Assembly: GCA_028292835.1 (NCBI GenBank) | Contig: JAQGLP010000497.1 | Span: 1-5,134, forward strand | Direction of reading: 5' to 3' | DNA length: 5,134 nt | Source: Variovorax sp. | Lineage (GTDB): Bacteria; Pseudomonadota; Gammaproteobacteria; Burkholderiales; Burkholderiaceae_C | Shown here: positions 4,398 through 5,134 of the stretch, one piece after another | Numbering within the stretch: the first letter of the stretch is position 1 | Layout of the letters: every line of letters starts with the position of its first letter | Notes under the pieces: model-generated | Database searches by the model: none | Told to the model about the DNA's origin: nothing | The model's input: only the letters and a program-made list of their open reading frames with translations | Made by a program: the position numbers and the translations under genes

Positions 4398-5134
4398 ATG
4401 AGCGGCAACACATTCGGCACCCTTTTCGCGGTCACCAACTTCGGTGAGTCGCACGGCCCGGCCATCGGCTGCGTGATCGATGGCTGCCCGCCCGGCATGG
4501 CGCTGAGTGAGGCCGACATCCAGGGCGACCTCGACCGGCGCCGCCCGGGCACCAGCCGCCACGTCACGCAGCGCAACGAGCCGGACGCGGTGCAGATCCT
4601 CTCGGGCGTCTACGAGGGCCGGACCACCGGCACGCCGATCGCGCTGCTGATCCACAACACCGACCAGCGCAGCAAGGACTACGGCAACATCGCCGAGCAG
4701 TTCCGTCCCGGCCATGCCGACTTCAGCTACTGGAAGAAGTACGGCATCCGCGACCCGCGCGGCGGCGGCCGCTCGTCGGCGCGCCTGACGGCACCGATGG
4801 TGGCGGCCGGCGCGGTCGCCAAGAAGTGGCTCGCCGAGAAGTACGGCACTGTCTTTCGCGGCTGCATGACGCAGATCGGCGACATCGCCCTCCCGTTCGA
4901 GGGCTGGGAGCACGTGCCTCGCAACCCGTTTTTCGCGCCGATGGCCGACGTCGGCGTACTGGAGTCGTACATGGACGCGCTGCGCAAGGCGGGCGACTCG
5001 TGCGGCGCACGCCTGCGCGTCACGGCTTCGGGCGTGCCGGCCGGGCTGGGCGAGCCGCTGTTCGACAAGCTCGACGCCGACATCGCCTTCGCCTTGATGG
5101 GTATCAATGCCGTCAAGGGCGTCGAGATCTGCGC
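4398..5134 (+). CDS. aroC: Chorismate synthase (N-terminal 245 residues, runs off the window)
   Basis: Catalyses the last step of the shikimate pathway: 5-enolpyruvylshikimate-3-phosphate to chorismate with loss of phosphate, using reduced FMN, in the cytosol. Chorismate is the precursor of Phe, Tyr, Trp, folate and ubiquinone. The start MSGNTFGTLF aligns directly with E. coli MAGNTIGQLF, which fixes the ATG at 4398. Signature 1 is present as GESHGPAIGCVIDGCPPG (16-33) and signature 2 as GRSSARLTAPMVAAGAV (124-140). Active-site histidines match His19 (ESHG) and His106 (RPGHAD); the DLDRRRPG segment (44-51) and SGVPAGLGEP (211-220) are also conserved. About 115-120 C-terminal residues are missing, since the family is usually about 360 long. 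The frame is intact throughout. It is divergent from the unknown gene, and its promoter must lie in 4139-4397 if it is not part of a longer transcript. Confidence 0.98.
   Translation, partial: MSGNTFGTLFAVTNFGESHGPAIGCVIDGCPPGMALSEADIQGDLDRRRPGTSRHVTQRNEPDAVQILSGVYEGRTTGTPIALLIHNTDQRSKDYGNIAEQFRPGHADFSYWKKYGIRDPRGGGRSSARLTAPMVAAGAVAKKWLAEKYGTVFRGCMTQIGDIALPFEGWEHVPRNPFFAPMADVGVLESYMDALRKAGDSCGARLRVTASGVPAGLGEPLFDKLDADIAFALMGINAVKGVEIC

Noticed and set aside
4251..4913. 220-codon minus-strand open frame opposite aroC
   Set aside because: aroC is certain from its signatures; this frame is its antisense shadow.
1..5134. Mobile element, CRISPR array, tRNA or attachment site
   Set aside because: No transposase, long terminal inverted repeats, spaced direct repeats of CRISPR type or tRNA cloverleaf was seen; the dyads found are isolated and short.

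Overview
The window is GC-rich chromosomal DNA (by eye about 68-72% GC in the main genes). It most likely comes from a betaproteobacterium of the Burkholderiales, probably Comamonadaceae (Variovorax/Acidovorax-like). This rests on the chorismate synthase sequence, the codon use and the GbsR-cydAB arrangement; no database search was possible.

Layout. (1) Bases 1-406, plus strand: the C-terminal end of a membrane acyltransferase (acyltransferase 3 family) that enters from the left. (2) A 63-bp convergent gap holds a small hairpin. (3) Bases 470-3532, minus strand: a compact three-gene operon read from right to left. It encodes a GbsR/MarR-type regulator, then cydA and cydB, the two large subunits of a cytochrome bd-type quinol oxidase. 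The gaps are 5 nt and 1 nt, so the genes are almost certainly co-transcribed and probably translationally coupled. (4) Bases 3533-3724: an intergenic region with a perfect 11-bp inverted repeat 22 bp upstream of the regulator start (probable operator), two overlapping hairpins, and a perfect 24-bp palindrome that probably terminates the next gene. (5) Bases 3725-4138, minus strand: a 137-residue protein I do not recognise, with lower GC than its neighbours. (6) Bases 4139-4397: a divergent intergenic region with a strikingly AT-rich patch and a 50-bp extended dyad. (7) Bases 4398 to the right edge, plus strand: the first 245 codons of aroC, chorismate synthase, running off the window.

How they work together. 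The regulator-cydAB operon is one functional unit: a high-affinity terminal oxidase that takes electrons from quinol and reduces O2 to water, under a regulator that probably also controls itself through the dyad. The CydA has a short Q-loop, like the cyanide-insensitive (CIO) type, and no cydX-like gene follows cydB. The acyltransferase, the unknown small gene and aroC look like neighbours by position only.

No mobile element, tRNA, rRNA or CRISPR array was seen. The protein-coding content is mostly ordinary. The parts most worth a second look are the regulatory DNA at 3540-3646, the unknown gene at 3725-4138 and the AT-rich dyad at 4220-4269.
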